A DNA stretch of 64,000 bases from Bacteroidota bacterium (lineage in GTDB: Bacteria > Bacteroidota > Bacteroidia > Chitinophagales > Chitinophagaceae): positions 62,001 to 126,000 of the forward strand of contig JAKQGX010000026.1 in assembly GCA_029573235.1 (NCBI GenBank), written 5' to 3'. Below the pieces are notes generated by a model. The model made no database searches, had not been told where the DNA came from, and saw only the letters and a program-made list of their open reading frames with translations. Shown here in pieces: positions 1 through 9,052 of this stretch. Within the stretch, counting starts at the first letter, position 1, and the number at the start of each line of letters is the position of its first letter. The position numbers and the translations under genes are program-made.

Positions 1-659
1 CAAATGACACCGTCCCAAAAATAGATGGGGTAAGAGTTGGCAGCACCTGGTTTGTAAGCGTATGCACCGGCACTGGAATGGTTTGCATCAAATCTTTTGA
101 TAAGCCAAATATTCATATAAGATTGCGGAGGCCACAAATCACCTTTCGCTTGGTCGCCGGCGTTGTAGGTAAGATAGCTTCTGCGACGAGTAATACCCTT
201 TGTAGGATTGCCGTTAGGGTCTATTTGTGCCAAATGAAATTGGATGCGTGCATTGCCGATATAGGGAACACTTGTACCGGGGATATTGCCCGAAAAAGTA
301 GGAATAGCCTGTGTTCTGTCCGGATTGGTTTTGCTGAAAACCCTATTAATATCCGCCAATGCCTCAATGATATCATTATCGCTTACATAATCACCAGCGT
401 AATCATGCACTACGTGAAATACGATAGGAACATGCAAAGTAACATTGTCGTTGATATCGGTTGTTTTAGCAAACTGACTTAAATCCATACCATACATCTG
501 CGCATTAATCTCTGCTTTTAACTGTGCTTCGTACTGCGCTATTTCCGGATAAAGCTCTTTGGCTTTTTGATGCACCTCATCTGTAGCACATCGAAATTGT
601 GCTTTTGTTGTTGACGAAAGCACTGCTACAGTCGACAAGAGTAAAAATACTTTTTTCAC
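1..659 (-). CDS. Exported M43-type (pappalysin/cytophagalysin-like) metalloprotease, N-terminal part
   Basis: Partial gene: about 219 codons are present and the C-terminal part lies beyond position 1. Translation from a GTG at 659 gives a signal peptide (VKKVFLLLSTVAVLSS, cleavage after TKA), then a propeptide-like stretch and the start of a protease fold with VPIVFHVVHD, INRVFSKTNPD and a DPNGNPTKGITRR segment. These are typical of Bacteroidota M43 zinc proteases, which are secreted and usually carry a C-terminal T9SS sorting domain. The HEXXH motif and any sorting domain would lie outside the window, so catalysis is inferred from the family. No in-frame ATG is seen just upstream, so GTG is chosen. 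A TATCTTTG -7 element at 698-705 on the same strand gives a leader of roughly 30 nt. Confidence 0.8.
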   Translation of the reverse strand, partial: MKKVFLLLSTVAVLSSTTKAQFRCATDEVHQKAKELYPEIAQYEAQLKAEINAQMYGMDLSQFAKTTDINDNVTLHVPIVFHVVHDYAGDYVSDNDIIEALADINRVFSKTNPDRTQAIPTFSGNIPGTSVPYIGNARIQFHLAQIDPNGNPTKGITRRRSYLTYNAGDQAKGDLWPPQSYMNIWLIKRFDANHSSAGAYAYKPGAANSYPIYFWDGVI

Positions 660-697
660 TATGATTGCTAATTTTATTGTGAATGATAAAACGTTTC

Positions 698-728
698 CAA
701 AGATATACTTTCTGTTAATGATTTGAAA
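698..728 (-). promoter_or_regulatory. Candidate promoter of the M43 protease gene
   Basis: A perfect Bacteroidota -7 element (TATCTTTG, reverse strand of 698-705) lies about 40 nt upstream of the GTG start. A weak -33 (TTT) lies about 20 nt further upstream. The site falls between the kinase stop codon and the protease start, so the protease is probably transcribed separately. Confidence 0.5.
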
Positions 729-769
729 AGTTTTTTAGACAAAAATAATAAGTGTTGACCGCCTATATA

Positions 770-3400
770 TCAATTAGTATGTATTGCTTTCAACTCTTCA
801 AATGCCTTCTCGCAAACCTTCTCCAATTTTTGTACTAAGGGGAGTAAACGATCTACATGCACGGCTTCTCCAGCTGTCTGCTCAATAAGGAAGATATTGC
901 TAATTTCTTCTTTTACGCCCATGTATGATAACTGTGGTTTTAAGGAATGTGCCGCAATCTTAATAGCCGGGAAGTTTTTTTCTTTTAAAGATTGCTTTAC
1001 CGTATCCAATAGTACCGGTCCGTTTTGAAGAAACATGCCGATATATTTTTTTATTTTTTCGGGATTACCTCCTGTAAAAGTGCGTAGAAATTCCATGTCG
1101 GTTACTTTGTCCGGTAGTACAAGGTTTTCGGAGAGAATCGCATTGTCTTTTTTGTCAGTTGTAGGAAATTCGGTTTTTCCATCCATCATCAAAGCGATTT
1201 TCAAAAACAAATCATCTTTTTGAAAGGGCTTGGAAAGGTGAGCATTCATGCCTGCTTCGAGGTATCGTTGAATATCTTCTTGAAGTACATTGGCTGTCAT
1301 GGCAATAATCTTCGTAGCATTTTTAGGCGGCGGTAATTTTCTAATATTCTTGGTGGCTTCTACCCCGTCCATCATCGGCATTTGAATATCCATCAATACT
1401 ACATCGTAGTCGTTAACACTTACTTTATCTACGGCTATTTTCCCATTATAAGCAGTGTCTAATTTGATGTTGGGTACGGTGCTTCGTAAAGTGTCTTCGG
1501 CTACCATTCGGTTAAATTCATTGTCTTCTACCAACAGCAAACGGATATTATCCAGTTTTTTCAGAGTGTCGTCATTGATTATTTTTTCAGAAGAAACAGC
1601 GATTTGTTCTTTTGCCTCTTCGAGGGGGAGCAATACACTGAAGGTGGTACCTTTTCCCAGTTCACTAGTAACAAAAATGTTTCCATTCATCAACGAAGTC
1701 AATTGTTTTGAAATGGTAAGCCCTAAACCGGTTCCTCCAAATTTTCGAGCTATATCGGTTCCAGCCTGGGTAAAGCTGTCAAAGATTTTATTGACATAAT
1801 CCTTTGATATGCCAATGCCCGTATCAATGACATCAAAGCGAATGAGGTGTTTTTTCTCTTCCGTTTTTTGAAGCGTTGCTTTGATTTCTACACTACCTTT
1901 TTCGGTAAACTTTACTGCATTGCCGGCTAAGTTGAGCAAGATTTGATGAATGCGCGTAGGGTCGCCCACCAAACGGTTGGGTATTGCTTTATCAAGATTG
2001 GCTTTCAGCGAAAGTCCTTTTTCTTCACACTTTAGCATCAGCATGTCCAATACGCTTTGCACCATCTCTGACAAAGAGAAATCGGTTTTTTCAATTTCAA
2101 TTTTTCCTGCTTCAATTTTAGACAAATCCAGAATATCGTTGATGATGACAAGCAGGTTGTCGGCAGATTGCTGAATGGCATTCAAGTAACGCATTTGGTC
2201 CGGTTTGGGTTCTTTTTCTAACAATAGCCTTGTCATGCCCACTATTGCATTCATCGGCGTACGTATTTCGTGGCTCATGTTAGCCATAAACTGTTGCTTG
2301 AGGGTGGCTGTTTTTTCGGCTACTTCTTTTTCCTTTTGAGCCAGTTCTATCTCTTGTCTGGCTTGAAGATTTCTAAATTTATTGAGTGTTGTTTGCTTAA
2401 ATATTTCCTCTTTTATTTCTTGAAATGTTTTGAGGTGATGAAAGGCATTTGGCGTATCACCCATTCGTTCATACAAGGCAGACAAGTACTCATGAATGCT
2501 CATGATATCATGTTTGCGGGTATGATTTTCTGCCATTGTGAGTGCTTCGCGTAGCTCATTCAAGGCTGTTTTATAATTGCCCTCATCCATTTCCAACCTG
2601 CCTTGGTAGAAATGGCAACTGATTTGAACCTCTACGTTGCCAAGGTCTTTCCCAAGTTCCAAAGCGTTTTTTAAATACTGTTTTGCTTTATCGATGTCGT
2701 GCATCTTATAATACACTTTCCCCAATCCGCTAATTGCCAGAGCATGCAGCATCGTGTCAATATTTGCATGGGTAACATTTTCTTCAAAATATCGTAACGC
2801 TTCCAAATATTGCTCTTGTTTGAAGTAAATATTCCCGAGGATATGATACAATGACATGAGCCGATGCTCATCATTGGCTTTTTCAAAAATAGGAATACAG
2901 CGTAGGGCAAATTCTAAGGCATTGTCATAATCATTGAGGTCGTAATGCAGGTAGGCAATGCTGGAAAGATTCACCGACTGCGCTACATCATCTCCAATAC
3001 TTTCGTTGATGGCTAGCGCCTTTTCAAAATAACTCAGGGCTTCAGCCAGGTCACCGGTATCACGATAGATGTTCCCAAAATTATTCAACACACGAGCCAA
3101 AAAAGGTTTATCATTAACCTTATTGGCAATGAGGTAGGCTTGCTCTAAAATGTCTTTACCGGCTTCGTAGTTACCTTGCTGCCAATAGCACCAACCGGCA
3201 AGGTTATAGCCCCTACCTTTCCCTTTCAGATATCCGACTTTTTCAGAACGTTCTATTATTTCCTCTGCCATTTCAAACCCGCGCTCTACATCGAGATTGC
3301 GAACTTCGAGGGCTATTTCTACCAGCTTATTTATTTTATCTTCCTCATTATCGAGTAGGTTGTACTCGTCTTGCAACTGCTTGATTTTTGGGTTTTCCAT
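770..3400 (-). CDS. Cytoplasmic TPR hybrid histidine kinase (HisKA-HATPase-REC-HPt)
   Basis: 876 residues with no signal peptide or membrane segment. TPR-like helical repeats span about 20-330 and a coiled coil about 335-370. A HisKA domain follows with FMANMSHEIRTP (phospho-acceptor His377), then HATPase_c with N-box NLAGNAVKF, DTGIGI and GGTGLGL (about 485-590). The receiver domain (about 619-735) has the acidic pair E625/D626, phospho-acceptor Asp671 and Lys724. A C-terminal HPt domain carries His818 (AAHSLK). One polypeptide thus holds all modules of a His-Asp-His phosphorelay, but no cognate output regulator is encoded beside it. The TPR region probably senses a protein partner. The gene follows a small 2TM membrane protein in the same direction, with a terminator-like hairpin ending 11 nt before its ATG. 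Confidence 0.93.
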   Translation of the reverse strand: MENPKIKQLQDEYNLLDNEEDKINKLVEIALEVRNLDVERGFEMAEEIIERSEKVGYLKGKGRGYNLAGWCYWQQGNYEAGKDILEQAYLIANKVNDKPFLARVLNNFGNIYRDTGDLAEALSYFEKALAINESIGDDVAQSVNLSSIAYLHYDLNDYDNALEFALRCIPIFEKANDEHRLMSLYHILGNIYFKQEQYLEALRYFEENVTHANIDTMLHALAISGLGKVYYKMHDIDKAKQYLKNALELGKDLGNVEVQISCHFYQGRLEMDEGNYKTALNELREALTMAENHTRKHDIMSIHEYLSALYERMGDTPNAFHHLKTFQEIKEEIFKQTTLNKFRNLQARQEIELAQKEKEVAEKTATLKQQFMANMSHEIRTPMNAIVGMTRLLLEKEPKPDQMRYLNAIQQSADNLLVIINDILDLSKIEAGKIEIEKTDFSLSEMVQSVLDMLMLKCEEKGLSLKANLDKAIPNRLVGDPTRIHQILLNLAGNAVKFTEKGSVEIKATLQKTEEKKHLIRFDVIDTGIGISKDYVNKIFDSFTQAGTDIARKFGGTGLGLTISKQLTSLMNGNIFVTSELGKGTTFSVLLPLEEAKEQIAVSSEKIINDDTLKKLDNIRLLLVEDNEFNRMVAEDTLRSTVPNIKLDTAYNGKIAVDKVSVNDYDVVLMDIQMPMMDGVEATKNIRKLPPPKNATKIIAMTANVLQEDIQRYLEAGMNAHLSKPFQKDDLFLKIALMMDGKTEFPTTDKKDNAILSENLVLPDKVTDMEFLRTFTGGNPEKIKKYIGMFLQNGPVLLDTVKQSLKEKNFPAIKIAAHSLKPQLSYMGVKEEISNIFLIEQTAGEAVHVDRLLPLVQKLEKVCEKAFEELKAIHTN

Positions 3401-3411
3401 GGGTATAAAAT

Positions 3412-3440
3412 TAAAAACCTCTCACATGGTTGCAAGAGGT
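3412..3440 (-). terminator. Terminator/attenuator-like hairpin before the histidine kinase
   Basis: On the reverse strand, ACCTCT (3440-3435) pairs with AGAGGT (3422-3417), followed by TTTTTAA. It lies downstream of the 2TM gene stop (3476) and ends only 11 nt before the kinase ATG (3400). It may terminate the 2TM transcript or control read-through into the kinase. Confidence 0.5.
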
Positions 3441-3475
3441 AGTATCTAAAAAGTAATAAGTAAGTATTGAAATGT

Positions 3476-3721
3476 TTATGCAGATTGTTTTTTGTAATCG
3501 TCCATCCCTTTGTCTTCGTAGTCAAAATACACAGCGCAGTAGTGACCAATGAGTGAAAGCCCCCATGCTGCAATAATCCATGCGTGCCAAGGGTAAGCCC
3601 ATTCTTTTTCTCCTTGTTTATGATGAATAAAAAACATAACAGCCGAGGCTATTAAAAATACAATAGTATGTAACAAAAAGGTGCGTTTTTGTCCTGCTGT
3701 AGGTTTTATTTTTATGCTCAT
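3476..3721 (-). CDS. 2TM domain protein (small two-helix membrane protein)
   Basis: 81 residues. Two hydrophobic segments (about 15-32, FLLHTIVFLIASAVMFFI, and about 46-65) are separated by a short charged turn (HHKQGEKEW), matching the 2TM domain family common in Bacteroidota. In that phylum the domain occurs alone or joined to sensor kinases and LytTR regulators. It would sit in the inner membrane with both termini in the cytoplasm. A histidine kinase lacking membrane segments is encoded immediately downstream on the same strand, so a membrane-tethering or signalling partnership is plausible but unproven. A consensus -7 element lies 22 nt upstream. Confidence 0.75.
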   Translation of the reverse strand: MSIKIKPTAGQKRTFLLHTIVFLIASAVMFFIHHKQGEKEWAYPWHAWIIAAWGLSLIGHYCAVYFDYEDKGMDDYKKQSA

Positions 3722-3742
3722 ATCGTTGTAGATTCAGAAATG

Positions 3743-3772
3743 CAAAGATAATTTTTTGTTTGACATTGTAAA
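3743..3772 (-). promoter_or_regulatory. Promoter of the 2TM gene (and possibly the kinase)
   Basis: A perfect -7 TATCTTTG lies on the reverse strand of 3743-3750, with a TTT-type -33 about 19 nt upstream. The leader before the 2TM ATG (3721) is about 15-20 nt. No promoter-like element is visible between the hairpin at 3412-3440 and the kinase start, so this may drive both genes. Confidence 0.5.
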
Positions 3773-3850
3773 GCCGACGGATACTAATTTTATTTTGAAT
3801 AGGGGCAATGAAATATTGACTGTTTGGCAATCGTAACATATCTTCTCTAC

Positions 3851-3879
3851 AAAAAAAGAGAGACTGTAGTCCGTCTCCC
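3851..3879 (-). terminator. Intrinsic terminator after the TlpA gene
   Basis: The reverse strand reads GGGAGAC, an 8-nt loop, GTCTCTC (7-bp stem with one G-U), then TTTTTTT. It starts about 30 nt downstream of the TlpA stop codon (3909). Confidence 0.8.
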
Positions 3880-3908
3880 TTAAGTAATATCAAGTAATAA
3901 TAGCGAGT

Positions 3909-4403
3909 TTACTTATTTGCCAACTCTTTCACTTTTTCATAGGTTTCCAATTCGCTGCCTTCTTCGTATCCGGCATGTTGGTAAGCTATTTTACCTTCTT
4001 TATCAATAATAATGGTATAAGGAACATTTTGAAAATTGAGAGATCGTTTCAAGTCAGAATTGGCATCTATATAATAAGGAAAGTCCCAGCCTTGTGATTT
4101 GGCATAACTACGCACTAACCCTTCAGCTCGGGTTTCGTCCATTGATATAGTCATGTAGTTGAAGTCGGTTTCTTTTTTCCATTCTCCAAGTTTTTCGCGG
4201 ATGCTTTTTATCTCCTTTTTACAAGGAACACACCAAGTTGCCCAAAAACTTACTACAGTTACTTTTCCTTTTTCAAAGGTCTGGTTGAAGGCTATTTTTT
4301 TACCAGTACTGACGTCTTTAATAGCTGTTGATGGTAGTTCTTCTTGAGCAAATACTCCGGTAGCAAATGTGAGGAAGGCAATAAATGAGAATATCTTTTT
4401 CAT
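3909..4403 (-). CDS. TlpA/ResA-family thioredoxin, exported
   Basis: 164 residues. The signal peptide (MKKIFSFIAFLTFATGVFA) is followed by a single thioredoxin-like domain with FWATWCVPCKKE (redox Cys58 and Cys61) and a cis-Pro region (NVPYTIIID). Family members act outside the cytoplasm as thiol-disulfide reductases, often supplying cytochrome c maturation or envelope proteins. The gene is divergent from a DUF6029 outer-membrane protein whose C-terminus carries a close Cys pair, which suggests a substrate link (inference). An intrinsic terminator follows. Confidence 0.9.
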   Translation of the reverse strand: MKKIFSFIAFLTFATGVFAQEELPSTAIKDVSTGKKIAFNQTFEKGKVTVVSFWATWCVPCKKEIKSIREKLGEWKKETDFNYMTISMDETRAEGLVRSYAKSQGWDFPYYIDANSDLKRSLNFQNVPYTIIIDKEGKIAYQHAGYEEGSELETYEKVKELANK

Positions 4404-4506
4404 TTTTTAAAAGTAGTTTTTTTATAACAAAGACTAACTAAAATCTTGCCAAATTTAGTAACTGTTGTAATTTGGCTTGCAAAATCTACGCTTCATTCAA
4501 CATAAT

Positions 4507-6096
4507 ATGAAAAAATTTTTCTTGGCAGCTGCTTGGGTTGCCTGTGGTTTGGGTGCCGGTGCACAAGGTACACTCTCGGGTGATATCATGACCAACCTCA
4601 ACTACTACCAACGAGACAGTGGCATCCTCACGCCAGACAATTCTTTGTACAACGACTACCTTAGCGGTGGCGAATCTTGGCTGTCGCTGCGGTACAACTA
4701 TAAAGGGTTTACTGCATTCTTACGAGCAGATGGTTTTCAAAACTCCAACCTCTACGACCCTAAGATAGCCATCTCCGGTTTTGGTATTGGAGCTTGGAGC
4801 CTCAGCAAAGAGATTAAAGGACTCACCGTAACTGCGGGTTATATTTATGACCAAATAGGCAGTGGTATCTTATTCCGATCCTACGAAGACCGTGGGCTAT
4901 TGCTGGATAATGCTTTGGTGGGTTTGCACCTAAAATACAAATTGACGGATAACCTTTTTGTAAAAGGATTTACCGGCCAACAAAAAAATGTTCGAAATTT
5001 CTCCCGTTATGCTCCCATCATTAAAGGGTTGAATCTTGAAGGAGATTTTACCATTGGCAATAATATTCATATTTCACCGGGTATCGGCGCGCTCAATCGG
5101 ACGATGGACAATGAGTCGTGGTTGCCTGTGAAAAGCAATATAGACGCACAAGACAGTAGCCTTCGTTTTTATCCCAGATACAATACGTATGCGTTTTCGG
5201 CCTACAACAACCTGACAGCCGGAGATTTTTCTTGGTATATCGAAGGTGCTTATAAAACACATGAAGCCATTGAAAAAGATAATGTACTAAAAGACTTGCC
5301 TGGTAGTGTAGTGTACACTACATTAGGTTATGCGCGTAAAGGAATAGCCGTAAATGTAACCGGAAAACGTACAGAAAATTTTGTGATGCGCACTTCCCCC
5401 AATGAGCTTTTGCTACGTGGGTTAATGAATTGGCAACCCATCGTTGCCCGCTTGCGCCCACAGCGCTTGTTAGCACGTTATACACCGGCATCGCAAGACC
5501 TTTCAGAGTTGGCATTAGGTACTGATGTTTTGGTTTCACCCAACGATAATTTAGATATCACCCTCAACTACACGCATATCAACACACTGGCTTCTGTGAA
5601 ATTATATAGAGAGTTGTATGGAGAAATCAACTACCGAGGATTGGATAAATGGATTTTCATGGTGGGCGGTCAGTATTTGGAATACAACCAAAAGCTCTAT
5701 CAAGTAAAGGATGTGCCTTTGTTTACGGCGTTTACTCCCTTTGTAGAGGCTACCTACAAGTTTACAGATAAGACATCGCTGCGCACTGAATGGGAATATA
5801 TGTTTGCCAAGAATGACTTTGGCTCTTGGATATTCGGATTACTTGAGCTTACAATAGCGCCTCGTTGGTCATTTGCCGTTTCGGATATGTACATCACCAA
5901 GTTGAATCCAAATAACTTGAGCGGATTGAAAAAACCGGCGCACTATTACAATGCCTTTGCAGCGTACACCACCGGCCCACACCGCTTTACACTATCCTAT
6001 GTGAAGCAAGTGGATGGTATCAATTGTACCGGCGGTGTGTGTCGTTACGAGCCGGCATTTAGCGGTATTAAATTGGGCATCACTTCTACGTTCTAA
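4507..6096 (+). CDS. DUF6029-family outer-membrane beta-barrel protein
   Basis: 529 residues from the ATG at 4507. A TTG 30 nt earlier would add a poor N-terminal tail, whereas the ATG gives a clean signal peptide (MKKFFLAAAWVACGLGAGA). The rest is alternating beta-strand sequence with many aromatic girdle residues and ends in ITSTF, as outer-membrane barrels do. The overall pattern matches the DUF6029 family of Bacteroidota, of unknown function. A Cys pair, NCTGGVCRYEP, lies about 20 residues from the C-terminus and is the obvious potential disulfide. The gene is divergent from a TlpA thioredoxin with about 100 bp between starts. Confidence 0.8.
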   Translation: MKKFFLAAAWVACGLGAGAQGTLSGDIMTNLNYYQRDSGILTPDNSLYNDYLSGGESWLSLRYNYKGFTAFLRADGFQNSNLYDPKIAISGFGIGAWSLSKEIKGLTVTAGYIYDQIGSGILFRSYEDRGLLLDNALVGLHLKYKLTDNLFVKGFTGQQKNVRNFSRYAPIIKGLNLEGDFTIGNNIHISPGIGALNRTMDNESWLPVKSNIDAQDSSLRFYPRYNTYAFSAYNNLTAGDFSWYIEGAYKTHEAIEKDNVLKDLPGSVVYTTLGYARKGIAVNVTGKRTENFVMRTSPNELLLRGLMNWQPIVARLRPQRLLARYTPASQDLSELALGTDVLVSPNDNLDITLNYTHINTLASVKLYRELYGEINYRGLDKWIFMVGGQYLEYNQKLYQVKDVPLFTAFTPFVEATYKFTDKTSLRTEWEYMFAKNDFGSWIFGLLELTIAPRWSFAVSDMYITKLNPNNLSGLKKPAHYYNAFAAYTTGPHRFTLSYVKQVDGINCTGGVCRYEPAFSGIKLGITSTF

Positions 6097-6135
6097 AGTA
6101 TAGAACAAAGAGATCCATTACTATTATTGATTTCT

Positions 6136-6176
6136 AAAAAAAAGGTGTAGTACTGCAATAAACTACACCTTTTTTG
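6136..6176 (+). terminator. Intrinsic terminator after the DUF6029 gene
   Basis: AAAGGTGTAGT (6141-6151) pairs with ACTACACCTTT (6162-6172) around a 10-nt loop. The stem is flanked by A-runs on the left and T-runs on the right. Confidence 0.85.
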
Positions 6177-6297
6177 TGCCCTGTGCATTGTGCTTTCTGA
6201 TGCTTATAGTAAAATGGATAAAATGTTGCGCATAAAGCAGTGCTAAAATATGATAAGCAGCACGCACACTATCGTTCCAATAGTTATTTTTGAAGCT

Positions 6298-8130
6298 ATG
6301 AAGGCTAACGTAAAGGGGGTCATAGTAGGGTTGCTATTGCTTATTGAAATAGGGAATGCCGAAGCGCAAACCCAAGTTCCAGCCACAATCGATGCATTGG
6401 CACAGGCACGAACATGGGTGTTGCAAAAGAATTATCCTCAAGCAATAGAGGCCTATAAAAAACTATACGCTGAACGTACCGGAGAGGTGGAATTGTATCA
6501 GGAATATTTACAAACCTTGATAGCTGCGAAATCTTACAAAGATGCCGAGAAGCTCACCGAAAAACAATTATCACTGCGCCCACAAGACCCCATTCCCTTG
6601 GTAGATGCCGGATATTTATACCTGCTTAATGGTAAAGAAAAAAAAGCAAAAGAATATTTTGTTGTAGCCATCTCAAGAATCAACGGAGATGATATGATAA
6701 CGACAAGAATGGCTACTGCCTTTAGTCGTATCGAACAAATAGACTGGGCTATTAAAACCTATGAACGCGCCATTGCCATCCTTCACAATCCGTTTTTGTA
6801 TGGATATGTACTAGCCCGATTATATGCTCAGAATGGAGAAATTGAAAAATCAGTAGCCACATTACTAGATGCCGGACCCCGACAAATAGGCACTGCAGAA
6901 GATACCAAATCCTTATTGCTGGAAGTGCTCAACAACCAACCCAAGCATTTAGCACTGGCGCAAAAAGCGGTAGTAAAAAAAATAAATGAAAGCCCTGAAA
7001 ATATTTTTTATGCTGAAATTCTCACTTGGCTTTATACCCAAAAAGACGACTGGGAAGGTGCGTTGATACAAATACAGGCATTAGATGAGCGCAATAACGA
7101 AAATGGTCAACGCTTATTAGAGTTTGCTAGGTTGGCGCAGAAAGAAAAGAAATTTGATATAGCAGTAGAAGCACTCAATGCCATATTGGAGTACGGGAAA
7201 GAGCGACCATTGTATGCTACCGCATGGGCGGAAAAGTTGCAAGTAAGCATGACACAACTCACCCAAAACATAGCATATACCAAGCGTGATGTGCTTTCAT
7301 TGGAAAAACATTTTGAAGATTATTTTAAACAATTCCCGGAATATACTACTACCGAAACCCTATTGCAGTATGCTGCATTGGAAGCGCAATACAACGATAG
7401 TAGTGCTAAGGCTGTAACAATATTGGAGAAAGCGATAGCACAACCAGAAGCCACTAAAAACTTTTTAGGAAGAGCCAAATTGCAATTGGGCGATTATTAC
7501 ATCCTCACCAATCGTGTATGGGATGCTTCTCTAACATATAGCCAAGTGGACAAAGCCTTTAAAGAAGACATGTTGGGAGAAGAAGCCCGTTTCCGAAATG
7601 CCAAACTTGCGTATTACCGTGGTGATTTTGAATGGGCAGAAAGCCAACTGTCGGTATTGAAAGCATCCACCTCTGAACTAATTGCCAATGATGCCTTATC
7701 CTTATCCGTTTTGATAATCGAAAACATACCACCCGATAGCAATATTGTACCACTGCAACAGTTTGCTCATGCCGACTTATTACTTTTTCAAAATAAAGAC
7801 AAAGAAGCCGAGCGCATATTGGATAGTATTACTACGGCTTTTCCTAAGCATCCATTGCAAGATGATATACTAATGCTGCGTGCGAACATTGCTATTAAAC
7901 ATCGCGCATACGATAAAGCCATAGCCTTCTATAAAACCGTGCTGCAAACATTTGGTGAAGATGTATTGGGTGACGATGCGCTTTATAAGATGGCTGACAC
8001 GTATGAGCGCTATCTGCAACAACCACTAGAAGCCCAAAAATATTATGAAGAGCTACTTCTTAAATATCCGGGAAGTACCTATGTACAAATCGCCAGAAGG
8101 AAACTAACCCATGAGTCGGTTCCGTTCTGA
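6298..8130 (+). CDS. Exported tetratricopeptide-repeat protein
   Basis: 610 residues from ATG 6298. An ATG at 6250 would add 16 residues ahead of an otherwise good signal peptide (MKANVKGVIVGLLLLIEIGNAEA). The mature part is almost entirely helical TPR-like repeats, for example NYPQAIEAYKKLYAE and RAYDKAIAFYKTVLQTFG. The C-terminal third resembles BamD/YbgF-type repeats, ending YYEELLLKYPGSTYVQIARRKL. It is probably periplasmic or a peripheral envelope scaffold. The specific role is not recognisable. It converges on the next gene with only 25 bp between stops. Confidence 0.8.
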   Translation: MKANVKGVIVGLLLLIEIGNAEAQTQVPATIDALAQARTWVLQKNYPQAIEAYKKLYAERTGEVELYQEYLQTLIAAKSYKDAEKLTEKQLSLRPQDPIPLVDAGYLYLLNGKEKKAKEYFVVAISRINGDDMITTRMATAFSRIEQIDWAIKTYERAIAILHNPFLYGYVLARLYAQNGEIEKSVATLLDAGPRQIGTAEDTKSLLLEVLNNQPKHLALAQKAVVKKINESPENIFYAEILTWLYTQKDDWEGALIQIQALDERNNENGQRLLEFARLAQKEKKFDIAVEALNAILEYGKERPLYATAWAEKLQVSMTQLTQNIAYTKRDVLSLEKHFEDYFKQFPEYTTTETLLQYAALEAQYNDSSAKAVTILEKAIAQPEATKNFLGRAKLQLGDYYILTNRVWDASLTYSQVDKAFKEDMLGEEARFRNAKLAYYRGDFEWAESQLSVLKASTSELIANDALSLSVLIIENIPPDSNIVPLQQFAHADLLLFQNKDKEAERILDSITTAFPKHPLQDDILMLRANIAIKHRAYDKAIAFYKTVLQTFGEDVLGDDALYKMADTYERYLQQPLEAQKYYEELLLKYPGSTYVQIARRKLTHESVPF

Positions 8131-8155
8131 CGATTACGAATTAGTTATTGAGAAT

Positions 8156-8800
8156 TTATTTTTGAAGTTTCGCTTTCAATTCATTGAGCACTGCATTGGC
8201 AGCATCTATATCACTTTGTGCTTTTTTCTGCGCTTCTAAATTCTGCTCCATATTTTTTTCAATTTTCTCTTTCTGCCCCTTTAAAGATTCATAATCTTTT
8301 TGGATGGACTTTGCTTTGTCTTCTGCTTCTTTTACCACTTTTAATTGCGCTTCTATTTTCTTCGCTAGTGCTACCGTTTCAATATCAGCTAGGATATTGG
8401 TAAGAAAAGTTTTTAGGTTTTCCATTTGTTGTGGGTCGTTGGTAGCGTTCATAAAGTTGTCGTATCCGCGCGACAAAAGGATGATGACGCTCGTGTTTCC
8501 TTTTGATTCGGATGTTTTGACATACACATCTAGTTTATCAGAAGGAGCTACTTCAGCCCAAGTAACAGCGCTATACACACTAAAACCACTTTTACTTTTG
8601 CTCTTGCCAAAGTTTGCGAGCTTAAACTTATCAGATAATGCTTGCGAAACGTACGATTCAGGATAGGCATAGTCTGCGGCTATTCCCTTTTGCTCTGCTT
8701 TATTAATTTTAGTGGCTACTTCTCTTACATTTTGAGAAAATCCATTGATGGACAAAAGGAATCCAACACCTAAAAGGAAAACGTTTTTTAATTTTTTCAT
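8156..8800 (-). CDS. Exported protein with C-terminal coiled coil, unknown function
   Basis: 214 residues from the ATG at 8800. A longer reading from a TTG at 8911 adds an unlikely 37-residue hydrophobic tail. The signal peptide (MKKLKNVFLLGVGFLLSINGFS) is followed by a roughly 110-residue globular part containing SVIILLSRGYDNFMN. The C-terminus (about 150-214) is a Lys/Glu/Gln-rich heptad pattern (KAKSIQKDYESLKGQKEKIE), so probably a dimeric coiled coil. No named family was recognised. Confidence 0.7.
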   Translation of the reverse strand: MKKLKNVFLLGVGFLLSINGFSQNVREVATKINKAEQKGIAADYAYPESYVSQALSDKFKLANFGKSKSKSGFSVYSAVTWAEVAPSDKLDVYVKTSESKGNTSVIILLSRGYDNFMNATNDPQQMENLKTFLTNILADIETVALAKKIEAQLKVVKEAEDKAKSIQKDYESLKGQKEKIEKNMEQNLEAQKKAQSDIDAANAVLNELKAKLQK

Positions 8801-9052
8801 ATCACTAAATATTATTCTTATGACAAGTTTACAGATAATAGCTACGGTAACAAAAAATACTTTTTCATCGACTATGCAGTAAAATTTCAGAGAAGGAATA
8901 GTCATCACCAAACAAAATGGTACTACACCCGTATTTCATTCATGAATAGCAATGGTAAAATAGAAGGAACGGCACTACCCTTTGTAGCGTAGATGCTTCC
9001 TCAATATTTAAGCACCCAATTACTTTTCTTGCTTGAGTATTATAGTATATTG

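Noticed and set aside
78-482. 134-codon frame on the + strand inside the M43 protease gene
   Set aside because: The reverse strand encodes a clear signal peptide and M43 protease motifs across the same bases; the + frame has no family resemblance.
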